Of a stretch of 64,000 nt of DNA, positions 51,532 to 63,358 are shown piece by piece; position 1 is the first letter of the stretch, and every line of letters begins with the position of its first letter. The notes below the pieces were generated by a model. The model did no database searches, had not been told where the DNA came from, and saw nothing but the letters and a program-made list of their open reading frames with translations. The DNA is from Coix lacryma-jobi var. lacryma-jobi (lineage: Eukaryota; Streptophyta; Magnoliopsida; Poales; Poaceae), in assembly GCA_009763385.1 (NCBI GenBank), contig CM019824.1:149550305-149614304 (forward strand), given 5' to 3'. Made by a program: the position numbers and the translations under genes.

Positions 51532-53545
51532 ATGGTGAAGACGAGGAGGAACGCGGCAATGAGAACTTGCCGCCACCACCGCCACCGCCAGTGAGCATTG
51601 AACAATGCTAGCTATGCAAACTCAGCTTATGCAGAAAATGGATCAAAATATCCAGAACCTTCAGAACAATGGTAATGGTAATGGCAATGGGAACCCACCT
51701 CCTCAAGTTTGTGACAAGAGGGGTGAATTTATGAAAGGTCATCCACTAGTCTTCAAGCACTCAACTGATCCACTTCAAGCCGATGATTGGCTTCGCGCGA
51801 TTGAAAGGCAACTGGAGATTGCCCAGTGTGATGACAGAGAGAAGGTGTTATATGCATCTGGTCAGTTGCAAGGAGCAGCATTAGATTGGTGGGATGCTTT
51901 CCGCTTTGGTCGTAATGAAGCCAACCCTATTTTGTGGCAAGAGTTTCGTACTGCTTTCCGTTCCCACCATGTACCAGCTGGGCTGATGAAGATCAAGAAA
52001 AAGGAATTCCTAGCTCTCAAGCAAGGGGGAATGTCTGTATCTGAATACCGTGACAAGTTTGTACAATTGTCAAGGTATGCACCTGCTGAAGTGGAGGATG
52101 ATGACAAGAGTCAGGAGCTCTTCATGGAAGGGTTGAATGATGGGCTATAATATCAGCTACTATCTCATACCTTTGCCAACTTCTAGTCCCTGGTTGATAA
52201 AGCTCTAATGATTGAAAACAAACGCAGAGAGATTGAAGAAAAGAAGAGGAAATTTCAGGGACAGTTGTCTAGAAGCAACACTCGCTTCCCTACCAACAAT
52301 CAACAATCTTATCCTCAGCAGCGTCAACAGGGTCAGACTGGCTATGGGAATAAAAACCAGCAGACACAGCGTGCACCTCAGCAGCAGCAATCACAGTACA
52401 GGGCACCAGCTCAACGTCAGCAACAAGTTGCCAATGCTCCAGCCAGGACCAATATTCCTAATGCCCCACCCAAGAATGGTGCACCGAGAGCACCTACCAA
52501 TGATAACAAATGATTCAGCTATGGGGAGCCGGGACATTACTCCAACAGATGTCCTAAAAAGGTGCAGCAGAATAATGTCCGGGGCAGGGTGAATCATGTG
52601 ACTGCTGAAGCAGCTCAGGAGGCGCCATATGTCATGATCGGTATGTTTCCGGTCAACTCCAGATTTGCTACAGTTCTATTTGATTGAGGCGCTACACATT
52701 CATTTATTGCTCAGACATTTGTCAAGAAGAATAAAATTCCCATGATAGCTATGAAAACCCCCTTGATAGTTAGCTCACTAGGAGCTGAAATACAAACTTC
52801 TCTATCATGTCCTTTAGTAAAAATAATTTTAAGGGGGGTAGAATTCACAGCTAGTCCTATAGTTTTGAAAACATCTGGAATTGATGTTATTTTGGGCATG
52901 GATTGGCTGAAATGGGCGAAAGCAGTTATACAGTGTGATAGCAGAACAGTTCAGTTAGTGACACCTGATGGGGAACAAATTGAAGTAGCAGTCTCAATGA
53001 CAGTTGAACATGACTGCAAAGTAAATCAACTGAAGGGTGCATCTATAGAGGATATACGGGTTGTAAATGAGTATCCTGATGTCTTCCCAGATGAATTACC
53101 AGGTATGCCACTTGAACAAGATATAGAGTTTATAATTGATCTTTTACCTGGTACTGCACCCATAGCTAAGAGGCCGTATAGGATGGGAGTGAATGAGTTA
53201 GCAGAGCTTAAACAACAAATAAGAGATTTGCAAGATAAGGGTTATGTCCGACCTAGTTCCTCACCTTGGGGAGCACCAGTTTTGTTTGTAGAAAAGAAAG
53301 ATGGTACACAGAGGATGTGTATAGATTACTGATCCCTGAATGAAGTAACAATAAAGAATAAGTATCCGCTACCCAGAATAGATGATTTGTGTGACAAGCT
53401 AAAAGGAGCTTGTGTGTTTTCTAAGATCGACCTCCGATCTGGTTATCACTAGTTAAGAATAAGGCAGTCTGATATTCCAAAAACTGCTTTCGTAACTAGA
53501 TATGGGTTATATGAATTCACAGTCATCTCCTTTGGTCTGACAAAT
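51532..53545 (+). pseudogene. Gag-protease-RT of E, truncated
   Basis: It starts MVKTRRN, with a one-base loss near 51603. From 51605 to 53545 it stays in one frame with six stops: 52148 TAA, 52184 TAG, 52511 TGA, 52685 TGA, 53330 TGA, 53450 TAG. Retrotrans_gag core: DPLQADDWLRAIERQLE, LDWWDAF, MSVSEYRDKFVQLSRYAP. The Gln-rich linker and knuckle follow, with the first Cys a stop and the second Cys a Tyr. The protease active site reads D-stop-G at 52682-52690, then ILGMDWL. RT runs KRPYRMGVNELAELK, SSPWGAPVLFVEKKDG, then YEFTVISFGLTN, where F interrupts it. Clade Tekay/Del by motif resemblance. Confidence 0.88.
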
Positions 53546-54197
53546 TGAGAACATGTGTGATGAATGATTGACATTTGTGAGGAAGGTTTGAGGCTTTTCC
53601 CGGTTGAGTCATTATTTGCTATGCGCTTAATGTTTATGACTAACCGGTGGCGTTGAGTTGTGTGTGTTTACCGGGTTGGTGTGCGTGTGCAACATGTGTC
53701 TCTTGGCTGTGTTGATGTGCAGGTGTGGAGCTCGGAGACAGTGGTCGATGGCGAGGTGAAGGTCAAGTAGAGACGTGCCGTGCCGACGGACCGGGAGCGG
53801 TGAAGGATGGGCGTGCCGTGCGGCGGACGTGCCATGCCGATGGACCCAGAGTGGTGAAGGGCGAACGTGAGGCTTGGACCGAAGGACCAGAGGTCGGAGG
53901 ACCAGCTGTGGTAGCTGGCACTTGGCATCGGCAAGCAGGAGCACATGGGGATGTGCAATGCATCGGTCGAGTCAGGAGGAAGACGATGGCATCGTGGCAC
54001 TTGGCGGGAGGTCGGACACGGGCTTGCGTGCGGCGCAAGTGCCGTCGGCCGAGTCAAGAAGGAAGGCGAAGGCGTTGTGCCCGGCGTGGAGGCTGGACAG
54101 GCATCAACATCGTTGCCGGTGGTGGGGGTGTGCGAACCACATCCCGTCTACGGCGTCGGTTTGGTGGTTGAGCCATAGAAAAACCACCGGGTGGATG

Positions 54198-54410
54198 GTT
54201 TCCTGGTTTGGGCCTCAAAACCTGGGTACTGCGGGTTTTTGAGTTTGGGCCTCAAAACTCGGGGTGGACGGTTTCCAGGTTTGGGCCTCAAAACCTGGGT
54301 GGCCGATTTCCGAGTTTGGGCCTCAAAACTCAGGGAAGACGGTTTGCCAGGTTTGGGCCTCAAAACCTGGGCTGGCGGGTTTACCAGTTTGGGCCTCAAA
54401 ACCGAGCGGA
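54198..54410. repeat. palindrome array in the upstream region of F
   Basis: There are six units around TTTGGGCCTCAAAA. Arms include CCAGG/CCTGG (complementary) and CGAG/CTCG, and some are decayed (first unit CCTGG/CCTGG, which the 3' LTR copy reads as CCAGG/CCTGG). The matching array in the 3' LTR is at about 62378-62590. Confidence 0.8.
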
Positions 54411-55257
54411 GGTTCCTATGTGGAACGGTCGACGCATGGCGGCGTGGATAGGCTGGCGCGGCGGTGAAACTATCCACGAGGAAGGCGCAGTGGTCGACGG
54501 TAACGACACGTGGCGACATCCTGAAGCTTGCGTCGAGGCGAAGCGAAGGATGAGAAGGCGCGTGGCCGTCGGATGAAAACTGCTAGGGTTGGACAGTTTT
54601 ACCCCTGGTGGGTATTTGGGTTGAGTACTTCATGTAAGGGCGTTTTGGTCTTCGGACGTGCGCCTATATATATGAAGGGGGCTGGTTAGGGCAGCCCAAT
54701 CCTTGGACGGTGTCTCTCTCATTTTGTGCTTGTGAGAGAAGGCTAGGTTAGAGGAGAGTTGGCTCTTGTTCTTGAGCTTTTCGCCATCCAAGCTTTATGT
54801 TGCTAGTAGTGGCTTGTAGCCTGACACCAAGTGCTTAATCAATCATCCATCTCGCTGAATCCAAGGATCAAATTCGTGCTTTATTTTGTGTTGTGATTTT
54901 GTTCTTCGCGTTGCATGTTTTTCCCGTCTTTTGCTCTTCACAAAATTTGTTGTTTCGAGGGATGTTTTGCGAATCCGTTTGAACCATCTTGTGTAGTTTC
55001 ATGAGAGTCTTCTTTCTACCGAAGGAATTTCTCTAATACCTCACAAACTCATAGATCGGTTGGATTCAGTTTTGGGATCGAGTTCTTGCCCGTTCTTCAC
55101 CATTTCTTCGATTCACAGATTTGGACTTAGGTTCGAGCTATGATCTCTTAGGAGTAGCTCACTAAAATCCCTGTGACCCCTCACACGAAGTTAGAGCCCT
55201 AGTGCTTTTGATTTGAGGGAGATCGAGTTGATTCGGTGGACGAACAGTGGGCTGGTC

Positions 55258-55625
55258 GGGGTGACCGGACTCTTCTTTATAGCGACCGGACGCACCCTGT
55301 CAGAGTTCGGTCGTTGAACACCAGCGCTGTCTAGTTCGCGCGTGGTGACTGGACGCTGACTTGGACACGATCGGACTCACCCCATGCTGAGTCCGGTCAG
55401 TTCCAGTGAGCATTTTGCTCGATCGGACGCATCAGCTGTGGCCTGACTGGACGCACAGCTTGCACTGTTCACCATGCAGCTGTGACCGGACGCTGAGTCC
55501 TGTGCTAACCGGACGCTCCACCTCCTAGAGTCCGGTCCAACTCAGAGAAGACCCAGAACGGGTTTCTGTTGACCAGACGCCTCTGGTCGATCCTGATCGG
55601 ACGCAAGTCATAGTCCGGTCAGTAC
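55258..55625. repeat. decayed CCGGACGC repeat-motif zone (F)
   Basis: About a dozen motifs occur, half of them altered at the CG of CCGG or ACGC (TCGGAC, CTGGAC, CCAGAC, CCGGACTC), against nearly all intact in C. Confidence 0.75.
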
Positions 55626-56024
55626 AGTCAGCGCGAGTTTTCGTCCGTAACTTTTGCGTTGGAGCTCCGATTTGAGATCCGCTTTTTGCGTTGGATTCCC
55701 GACTTCGTGCTCTACATAAATCGGGCTTCCCACTTTGCCAAAAAGCCTGAATCCCCCTCGCGTTGCTCAGGGGAGGTTGAGCTTACCCAAAGTCCATCCT
55801 GTCACTAGTTGACTTGCGTGAACTTGGGTGAGGAAGCTTTTGTGGTGTCCCACTGTGTTCCTAGGGAATATCCACCCATTCTCTTGGGTCGTGGACATCA
55901 CGCGTTTCAGCTTTGCTTTAGGGGTTGAGTTTCTGGGACAGAGGCCTAAACATTTTGAAAGAAATTTTATGGCTCCCATTCACCCCCTCTGGTCACCTTG
56001 TTCTAGCATTTTTGGTCCTTCAAT

Positions 56025-56039
56025 TGGTATCGGAGCCAG
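56025..56039 (+). promoter_or_regulatory. PBS of element F
   Basis: TGGTATCGGAGCCAG is identical to that of C and lies two bases after the LTR end. Confidence 0.8.
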
Positions 56040-56168
56040 TTAAGGATCTCTCTACCTTAACTGGTTCCGGATCCGCGAAGGCGACCTTTTGAGAGCGGTT
56101 GTACTTTTGACTTTGTTCGTTGAGGTGTTTGAGCTTTTGTCTTGCTAACACTAACGGTGCTTTTGCAA

Positions 56169-58184
56169 ATGGCACCAAATTTCTCTACTAGTGTGTCTTT
56201 GTCCTCAGGTTCGAATCATGGACATGTGATCAAGGATGACATTGCCGGAAGAAGGAGGAGTGCAGCTCTTGAGGCGGAATGTGAGGTGGATGTTTTGCTG
56301 GACTTCCTAGGAGATGATGAGCATTCAACAGAGGATCGTATACGTGAACTTGGCAAGGCCAAGAAAGGTACACTTCTCGCTAGTCTTGGGATTTTGTCCC
56401 AACGATTTGAAGCTTGCTGTGATGATAACATTAGATATGATGAGCTTTGTGATACCTTGCATAGAAAGATCAAGAAGTTGAAATGCTCTATTGCTAGGTT
56501 AAAATGTGGCCTTTTTCATTGGAAGTCTAGTGCATATTTACCTTGCACTTCTTGTAGTGACATGGTGAGGAAGAATGATGAGCTATGCTTTTCTCTTGCT
56601 AGCTTAAAATCCGAGAATGAAATGCTGAAATCAAATGTTTCCATACCATGTCTTGTTTGCTTTGACTTGCGCAAGGACCTTGTTCGTGCTAAATATGAAA
56701 TAGCCTTGCTTAGGTCAAAAGCTGTTGCACCATGTGGTTCTTGTGAGTCTTTTCTTGCTGAAATTAATGAACTAAAATTGACTCACACCACATGTGTTGA
56801 TGAACTTGAGCATGCTGGGGCTGAAATTGTTGAGATAAATGCTAGGCCTTGTAGCTTGTGCTCATTAAATAAAAATGCTTGCCATGCTTCTAGTGATATT
56901 CATGATTCTTTGCTTGATGTGAATGGTGATGTTTCTTCCACCGATTTCATTTGCACATCTTGCAATTATTTAGAAAAAGAAGTTTTAGTTTTGAAAGCTT
57001 TGCGCGATGATATGAGCGCCAAGTTGGTTGAGCACAATGATATGAGTGCTAACCTTGAGAAGGAGATTGAGCTCTTGCGTACCACATATGCCGAGTGCAT
57101 TGAAAAGGAGATGGAAAACTTGAGAAACACTCTATGTGGTACTTGTGATCGCCTCATGTTTGAAAATGAGGTTTTAGCCAAAAGATGCAAGAGTCTTTGT
57201 GTTAAGTCTTTTGATTCACGCACATCTTGCAACTCTGATGTTGATGCTTCCAAAATTGCTTCTTTGCAACCGGAGTTGAGTTCTTGTGTTGCGCTTGAGT
57301 CTTTTGACCTTAGCACTAGTGTCAAGGTTTCAGATAGCTCTTTCATAGCTACTCCTAACCTTGTTGTTTCTTCGAGTGATGTCCAAGGGACTTCTCATGA
57401 CAAGGGTGCTTCTCACATTTTTGGAAATCGTGCTCCTAATCCGATATTCCATTGCAACTTTTGCAAGAAAGATGGACACTCATTCGATTTTTGCTTTCGC
57501 CGTGTCAAGCACGAGCGGTGTATTCGAGCTAAGGCTTTTAGGAAGCCACGTAGCCCTTCCCATGGCACGTGTGCTTCTAGTGTTGGCACCAAGTTGAATG
57601 TTGATGCTTCTTGTTCTAAGACCCAAGGGACTTCTCACTTGTCGGAGAATGGTGTGCCTTCCAATAGGCCTTTGTACCATTGCTCTTTTTGTGAGAAAGA
57701 TGAGCATCAAGAAAGCTTTTGCTATCGGCGTGCCAAACGTTTGCGCCAAGCTCGCTCTTCTAGGAAGATGGTGGTTCATAGCCCTTCCCATGCCATGAAC
57801 GCTTGTGCTCCTAGTAAGAAGCCCCTCTTTGTTGATGGGTTTTATGACTCCTTCTCTAGTGGGTTAGGTCATGGTCGTGGACATGCTTCTAGTGCTTCTT
57901 CTCTTGGTCCATGTCATGCTTTTCATGGTGCTTCTATTGGTTCTTCTACAAAGACCTTGGAAGATGTTTGCCTCTTTTCTCGTGGTATGACTCGTTCTTC
58001 TCCTCGAGTTGTCCTTTTGAGGAATGCTTCCAAGGGTGATTCAAAATTGCATTTGAACCAACATTTGCATCATGCTAACCCACATGATAAGTTGAGATTT
58101 GTGACCAAGTCTTGGGTTCCCAAGTACATGCCTGCTAACCCTTCGGGATCCAAGACTCGGGTTACTTTGTCCTCTTGTGTGTAG
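56169..58184 (+). CDS. Gag-like protein with two CCHC knuckles (F)
   Basis: 671 aa from ATG 56169 (MAPNFSTSV). An earlier in-frame ATG at 56142 adds nine hydrophobic residues and is less likely. The frame is fully open despite roughly 4 percent LTR divergence. It matches the C protein along its length, with an N-terminal insertion of about 45 residues (around 56390-56530). Knuckles: CNFCKKDGHSFDFC and CSFCEKDEHQESFC, where the second has Glu instead of Gly before the His. The six CxxC motifs are kept at the same spacing (PCTSC, PCLVC, PCGSC, PCSLC, ICTSC, LCGTC). Retention of the open frame suggests the protein matters for mobility of the family. Confidence 0.83.
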   Translation: MAPNFSTSVSLSSGSNHGHVIKDDIAGRRRSAALEAECEVDVLLDFLGDDEHSTEDRIRELGKAKKGTLLASLGILSQRFEACCDDNIRYDELCDTLHRKIKKLKCSIARLKCGLFHWKSSAYLPCTSCSDMVRKNDELCFSLASLKSENEMLKSNVSIPCLVCFDLRKDLVRAKYEIALLRSKAVAPCGSCESFLAEINELKLTHTTCVDELEHAGAEIVEINARPCSLCSLNKNACHASSDIHDSLLDVNGDVSSTDFICTSCNYLEKEVLVLKALRDDMSAKLVEHNDMSANLEKEIELLRTTYAECIEKEMENLRNTLCGTCDRLMFENEVLAKRCKSLCVKSFDSRTSCNSDVDASKIASLQPELSSCVALESFDLSTSVKVSDSSFIATPNLVVSSSDVQGTSHDKGASHIFGNRAPNPIFHCNFCKKDGHSFDFCFRRVKHERCIRAKAFRKPRSPSHGTCASSVGTKLNVDASCSKTQGTSHLSENGVPSNRPLYHCSFCEKDEHQESFCYRRAKRLRQARSSRKMVVHSPSHAMNACAPSKKPLFVDGFYDSFSSGLGHGRGHASSASSLGPCHAFHGASIGSSTKTLEDVCLFSRGMTRSSPRVVLLRNASKGDSKLHLNQHLHHANPHDKLRFVTKSWVPKYMPANPSGSKTRVTLSSCV

Positions 58185-61100
58185 ATATGAGGACGCGGGG
58201 TGGAGAACATGTGCCGAATGGAACTTGGTCTTTTAGATATGATCAAGTTTTTGATGGTTCTCTGCATCCCGCTTAGATTTGCCTCCAAAGAGGCTTTTAT
58301 AGCTTGGTGAGCTTTATTTTACACTCATACCTTGTACATCCATGATCTATTCCTTATGGTATGAGATGGTCACTCACATGCTCACTTGTATAGTTCTTAC
58401 ATGTACATTTCTCTTTTGTATCATGTTTTGTTTAGTCTAGCATGTGTTATCTTGTATATCATGTCATGCTAGTCTTGTGTACAGTTTTGGTGGCTATTTC
58501 ACTTTTCATGCTAGTTTGTGATCCTCATGAACATTATGCCATGTTCTACCATATTCCTCCATGAGCTTTATTTGTAGTGGTATGATGTTCATTTGGTGTC
58601 ACTTGTCAGGTGCTAGTTTTGGTTAGCTACATGTACCTTGTTGATATGATTAGTTTGAGCACTAGCCTTTCCACAATTTTATAATGTTACATGCTTTTGG
58701 ATCTATTGCTATCATTATCTTGCATTGTAGCATGTGTTGAGGTTTAGGCTGTGTTTGGGTTGATCATGTTTATAGGTTGCATTTTGCTATACAGTGCTTT
58801 ATCCTGTTGCATGGTAGTCTTGACTAGTTTGGGTTCAGTTCTCCTTGAGGTATCATTCATAGGTAGGCCTCTTTTGTTGAGTGTTCACCTTATGCTTATT
58901 ATGTGACTAACCGCTTTGTGGAGACCTTGAGGTCACACTAGACGAGACAATCCCTTGTGTTGTCTTCTGCTTTTGAGTGTGCAGGAGAACAAGAGCCTGG
59001 AGAGAGCATTTCGGCTCACGGACCCGATCCCACTTCTTCCACGACTTGGGGTTCCATTCGAGCAGCTCTCCAGCGAGCACTAGCTACACCTGTGGGAGCG
59101 ACAACATCAGGCGAGGGGGAGATGACTTCGGCGAGGCAGGCGCCCCGGAGATTTCAACAGATTTAGGCGTCCCCTCGTGTATCACACCAGCAGGCGGTCA
59201 TGCGCTTCATGAGGTACCTCTAACACACTTCTGAGTTCGGGTTTTGGTACTCTTCTTCTTCGACCTCTTTCTGTTGTGTGGTCTTTCCGATGTGGATTTT
59301 GCTGGCTGTTCGCTTGAGCGTTTATTGGATCTTTTCTTGTGGTTTTGGTGTGTGTTTCCCTTTTAGTTGGGGAAGCATTTTACTTGTTGTACCTTAGTTG
59401 GATTTCTCTGATACCCTTTTGTTTTGGGTTTTCCTTTTCAGGCTAGTTTTTCTTAGTTTTAGATAGACTAGCTTTTGCATGCATCTCATCATGTATTTTA
59501 GTGCTTTTTAGAGCTTCATGTTTAGAGCAATGAGAATGAGATTATGCTCTTTTTGGTATGCCCTGTTTATTCATGATGATGCTTGTAGCTTAGGCTCTTT
59601 TTGATCACTTGATACATGTTATGAGCTAAGATATTTTTGCAAATGGTGAACTTGATTAATCAACTATGAAACCTTTTAATTTGTTCACCATTGAGATTGG
59701 CAACTAGCATGGGTAGGATGTGTTGAGATCACTTGTGCTATCTTTTGTATGCTAGGTTGCTATGTCTCTTGCACTGAGTCATTCACTTGCTTGGATTGTT
59801 CATATTTACCTTGTGCTTAAAATTTAATCCAAGTCTAAGTGAAATGAAAAGATCGAGATGGGATTGCATGTGTCAGCACCTCACGGTATCGAGACTGTTT
59901 ATCATTGCACATTTGAGTTAAACTTGAGTCGTGTAGTGTAAGACCGAAACCGGTGCTTTAAGCTTCCGATTGCTTTTCTTGCATAGGCTTAGCCCGGTTG
60001 AAAAGTTAGGCAATGACCATGCTTTCAACCTCTCGCAATCACATGCTTTAATTTGAACTTGTGTTAATACCGCTGTAATCTCCGATAAAATTTGAAAGTA
60101 ACACAAGTCTATGCTTCATTCTATGGCATGATGATTGAACTTTGCTAGGGGTAGTTCACCTTTTTATACTTTAGTTAGCACTTGGTTGATTTCCTATCTA
60201 TTCATGCTTAGTGCTATTTTAGTGGTGAACTGCTTTTCAAATGGCTTAAAACTGCTCATATGCTTAATTGTTCATATTTCGTATTCATTTGATCAGTTTG
60301 AGCCTTTGCTATCATTTGTATTGATTGCAACATTTTCAGGGCAGCACCTCTTTGAGCATCTTTTCATTCTGATTGCTATACACTTGAAGCTGTTGCATTG
60401 TGCATATCATGCATTTTTAGCTTAGTGTACATAACCCCAGCTCCGATACTCTTTGTGGTCACTTTCAGTGCTTTTCACTGCCCCCATATGCTTTTGGTTG
60501 ATGACTTGTCTTGTATTTTTGTCAACTCTGTGGAAAAATGTCAAAACCCCTCAGCATGTTCCCTTTTGTCAAGGGGGAGAAGCTGTTTGCAAGGGGGAGT
60601 TTGTGTGTTGGCACAAAGGGGAGAGTCATGCATTTTGGGGAGAGTTTTGAGCTAGGGGGGTTTAGCTTTTTTATGTGTTTCAATTAGTATCTTTCATAGT
60701 GAGCTTTGTTGCATAGCATTTGTGTATAGGCTTGCTCTCAGGGGGAGTTGTTTTGTTTTGCAACTTCTCCGCGTGCTCTGAATGTTTGTGCTCCATTTGG
60801 TTTTGAGCTTCTATCTGTGTTTTCTCAGTTGGTATCGACCATGCTAGCCGTGTTGAGCCGTTTTGCCTCTGTCTTGAGGGACTAGCAGTTTTTGCTTGGT
60901 ATTTTCGATTGATATGGAGCCTTCAGCTAGTTGTGTCGAGCCTCTGTGCCTCTGTCTTGAGGAACTAGTTGTCTTCACCAATTTTTGGCTATTTGTGATT
61001 GGTATCGAGTCTGCTAGTTGTGTTGAGCCTTTGTGCCTCTATCTTGAGGGACTAGTAGTTTTTGCATTCTAATGCGTTGTTTCTGCCTCAATTGGTATCG

Positions 61101-61726
61101 AGCCTTGAGCTAGTGGTGTTGAGCCCTTTTCTGCCTTTTCTTGAGGGCTAGCTCATTTTTGACTTGGTTGCGTCAAGCCGTTGCCCATGTCTTTGGGAAC
61201 CAAGTTTTTCGCTCCTTGTCTGAGTTTTCATTCTTTTGTGGAGTTTTGCTCAGATTTTGCTTGGTTGCGTTGAGCCGTTGCCCAAGTCTTTGGGGACCAA
61301 GTTTTTGATTTCGGTATCTCAAACCATCTCTTGTGACTAGTTTTTTTTGTCAATTCAATCATCAAGGGGGAGAAATTTCGAAACCCAAGTGGATAAGAAC
61401 CTCTTCCAAGTTGATAAGAACCGATAAGAACCTTGGTTTCTTTTGTGATGATTGTTTGACAATTTATTTGAGATTGGTTTTTGAGTGCCTTTTGGGATTC
61501 ATGAAACTCTTATTTTCACTTGACTCTTCGGTTGCGTGGAGGCTTTTCCCACTTTTCCCGTTTCTTTCGGGACCGAGAGTTTTATTTGGAGTTTTCATGA
61601 TCCTGCCTCATATCAAGTGGCCTTGTGTCTGCTTTTGCTTGGCTTTTGGGCACCTGAATGAGGCTTGCCTTCAAACCCTTCCTTTGTGGTTTTATTGTTA
61701 GTCAATGCATTCATCAAGGGGGAGAT
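58185..61726 (+). other. F: non-coding tail with pol scars, stem-loops and PPT cluster
   Basis: It is colinear with 35839-39558 of C. An acceptor-like TTTTGAGTGTGCAG ends near 58984, the RNase H scar is at about 59207-59390, and PPT-like motifs occur near 60570, 60593, 60740 and 61364. Six stem-loop units start near 60843, 60926, 61013, 61108, 61161 and 61259. The terminal PPT with inverted repeat (61699-61753) ends at the 3' LTR. No ORF is credited. Confidence 0.75.
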
Positions 61727-63358
61727 TGAGAACATGTGTGATGAATGATTGACATTTGTGAGGAAGGTTTGAGGCTTTTCCCGGTTGAGTCATTATTTGC
61801 TATGCGCTTAATGTTTATGACTAACCGGTGGCGTTGAGTTGTGTGTGTTTACCGGGTTGGTGTGCGTGTGCAACATGTGTCTCTTGGCTGTGTTGATGTG
61901 CAGGTGTGGAGCTCGGAGACAGTGGTCGATGGCGAGGTGAAGGTCAAGTAGAGACGTGCCGTGCGGACGGACCGGGAGCGGTGAAGGATGGGCGTGCCGT
62001 GCGGCGGACGTGCCATGCCGATGGACCCAGAGCGGTGTAGGGCGGACATGAGGCTTGGACCGAAGGACCAGAGGCCAGAGGACCAGCTGTGGTAGCTGGC
62101 ACTTGGCATCGGCGAGCAGGAGCACATGGGGATGTGCGATGCATCGGCCGAGTCGGGAGGAAGACGATGGCGTCGTGGCACTTGGCAGGAGGTCAGACAC
62201 GGGCTTGCGTGCGGCGCAAGTGCCGTCGGCCGAGTCAAGAAGGAAGGCGAAGGCATTGTGCCCGACATGGAGGCTGGACATGCATCGACATCATTGCCGG
62301 TGGTCGGGGTGTGCGAACCACATCCCGTCTACAGCGTCGGTTTGGTGGTTGAGCCATAGAAAAACCACCGGGTGGATGGTTTCCAGGTTTGGGCCTCAAA
62401 ACCTGGGTGCTGCGAGTTTTCAAGTTTGGGCCTCAAAACTCGGGGTGGACGGTTTCTAGGTTTGGGCCTCAAAACCTGGGTGGCCGGTTTCCGAGTTTGG
62501 GCCTCAAAACTTGGGGAGGACGGTTTGCCAGGTTTGGGCCTCAAAACCTGGGCTGGCGGGTTTACCGGTTTGGGCCTCAAAACTGGACGGAGGTTCCTAT
62601 GTGGAACGGTCGACGCGTGGCGGTGTGGAGAGGCTGGCGCGGAGGCGAAGCTATCCACGAGGAAGGCGCGGTGCTCGACGGTGACGGCACGTGGCGGCAT
62701 CCTGAAGCTTGCGTCGAGGCGAAACGAAGGATGAGAAGGCGCGTGGCCGTCGGATGAAAACTGCTAGGGTTGGACAGTTTTATCCCTGGGGGTATTTGGG
62801 TTGAGTACTTCAGGTAAGGGCGTTTTGGTCTTCAGACGTGCGCCTATATATATGAAGGGGGCTGGTTAGGGCAGCCCAATCCTTGGATGGTGTCTCTCTC
62901 GTTTTGTGCTTGTGAGAGAAGGCTAGGGTTAGAGGAGAGTTGGCTCTTGTTCTTGAGCTTTTCGCCATCTAACCTTTGTGTTGCTAGGAGTGGCTTGTAG
63001 CCCGACACCAAGTGCTTAATCAATCATCCATCTCGCTGAATCCAAGGATCAAATTTGTGCTTTATTTTGTGTTGTGATTTTGTTCTTCGCGTTGCACGTT
63101 TTTCCCCTCTTTTGCTCTTCACGAAATCTGTTGTTTCGAGGGATGTTTTGCGAATCCGTTTGAACCATCTTGTGTAGTTTCGTGAGAGTCTTCTTTCTAC
63201 CAAAGGAATTTCTCTAATACCTCATGAACTCATAGATCGGTTGGATTCAGTTTTGGGATCGAGTTCTTGCCCGTTCTTCACCATTTCTTCGATTCACCGA
63301 TTTGGAGTTAGGTTCGAGCCATGATCTCTTAGGAGTAGCTCAATAACATCCTTGTGAC
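61727..63358 (+). repeat. 3' LTR of F, first 1632 bp
   Basis: It matches 53546-55185 and stops in ATCCTTGTGAC at 63358, where G begins. The remainder lies beyond the window. GTGAC (63354-63358) is the candidate target duplication of G. Confidence 0.9.

Larger units (their letters stand above)
46415..53545 (+). mobile_element. Tekay/Del-like Gypsy element E, truncated
   Basis: The 5' LTR (46415-49583), PBS, an extra ORF, gag, protease and the N-terminal half of RT are present. The element is cut at 53545 by F. The flanking CTAGC (46410-46414) is the candidate target duplication, and the partner copy lies beyond the window. It lies in integrase of D. Confidence 0.85.
53546..56022 (+). repeat. 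5' LTR of F (2477 bp)
   Basis: It begins TGAGAACATGTGTGATG and ends TTTTTGGTCCTTCA. The palindrome array is at 54198-54410 (six units), a TATATATATG box at about 54664-54673, and decayed CCGGACGC motifs at 55258-55625. Confidence 0.92.
53546..63358 (+). mobile_element. non-autonomous Sirevirus derivative F
   Basis: It has the same architecture as C: 5' LTR 53546-56022, PBS, Gag-like ORF, T-rich tail with RNase H scar, stem-loop array, PPT cluster, terminal PPT with inverted repeat, and 3' LTR from 61727. The 3' LTR is cut at 63358 by G. The two LTRs differ at roughly 4 percent over the shared 1.6 kb (mostly transitions), about 1.5 My. The left flank CAAAT (53541-53545) is the candidate target duplication. 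Confidence 0.9.

Noticed and set aside
54191..54576. ORFs with repeated GLKT and FGPQN phrases (also 62372-62757, 32010-32198, 14380-14658)
   Set aside because: They are frame readings of the 24-nt palindrome array in LTRs of A, C and F, not proteins.
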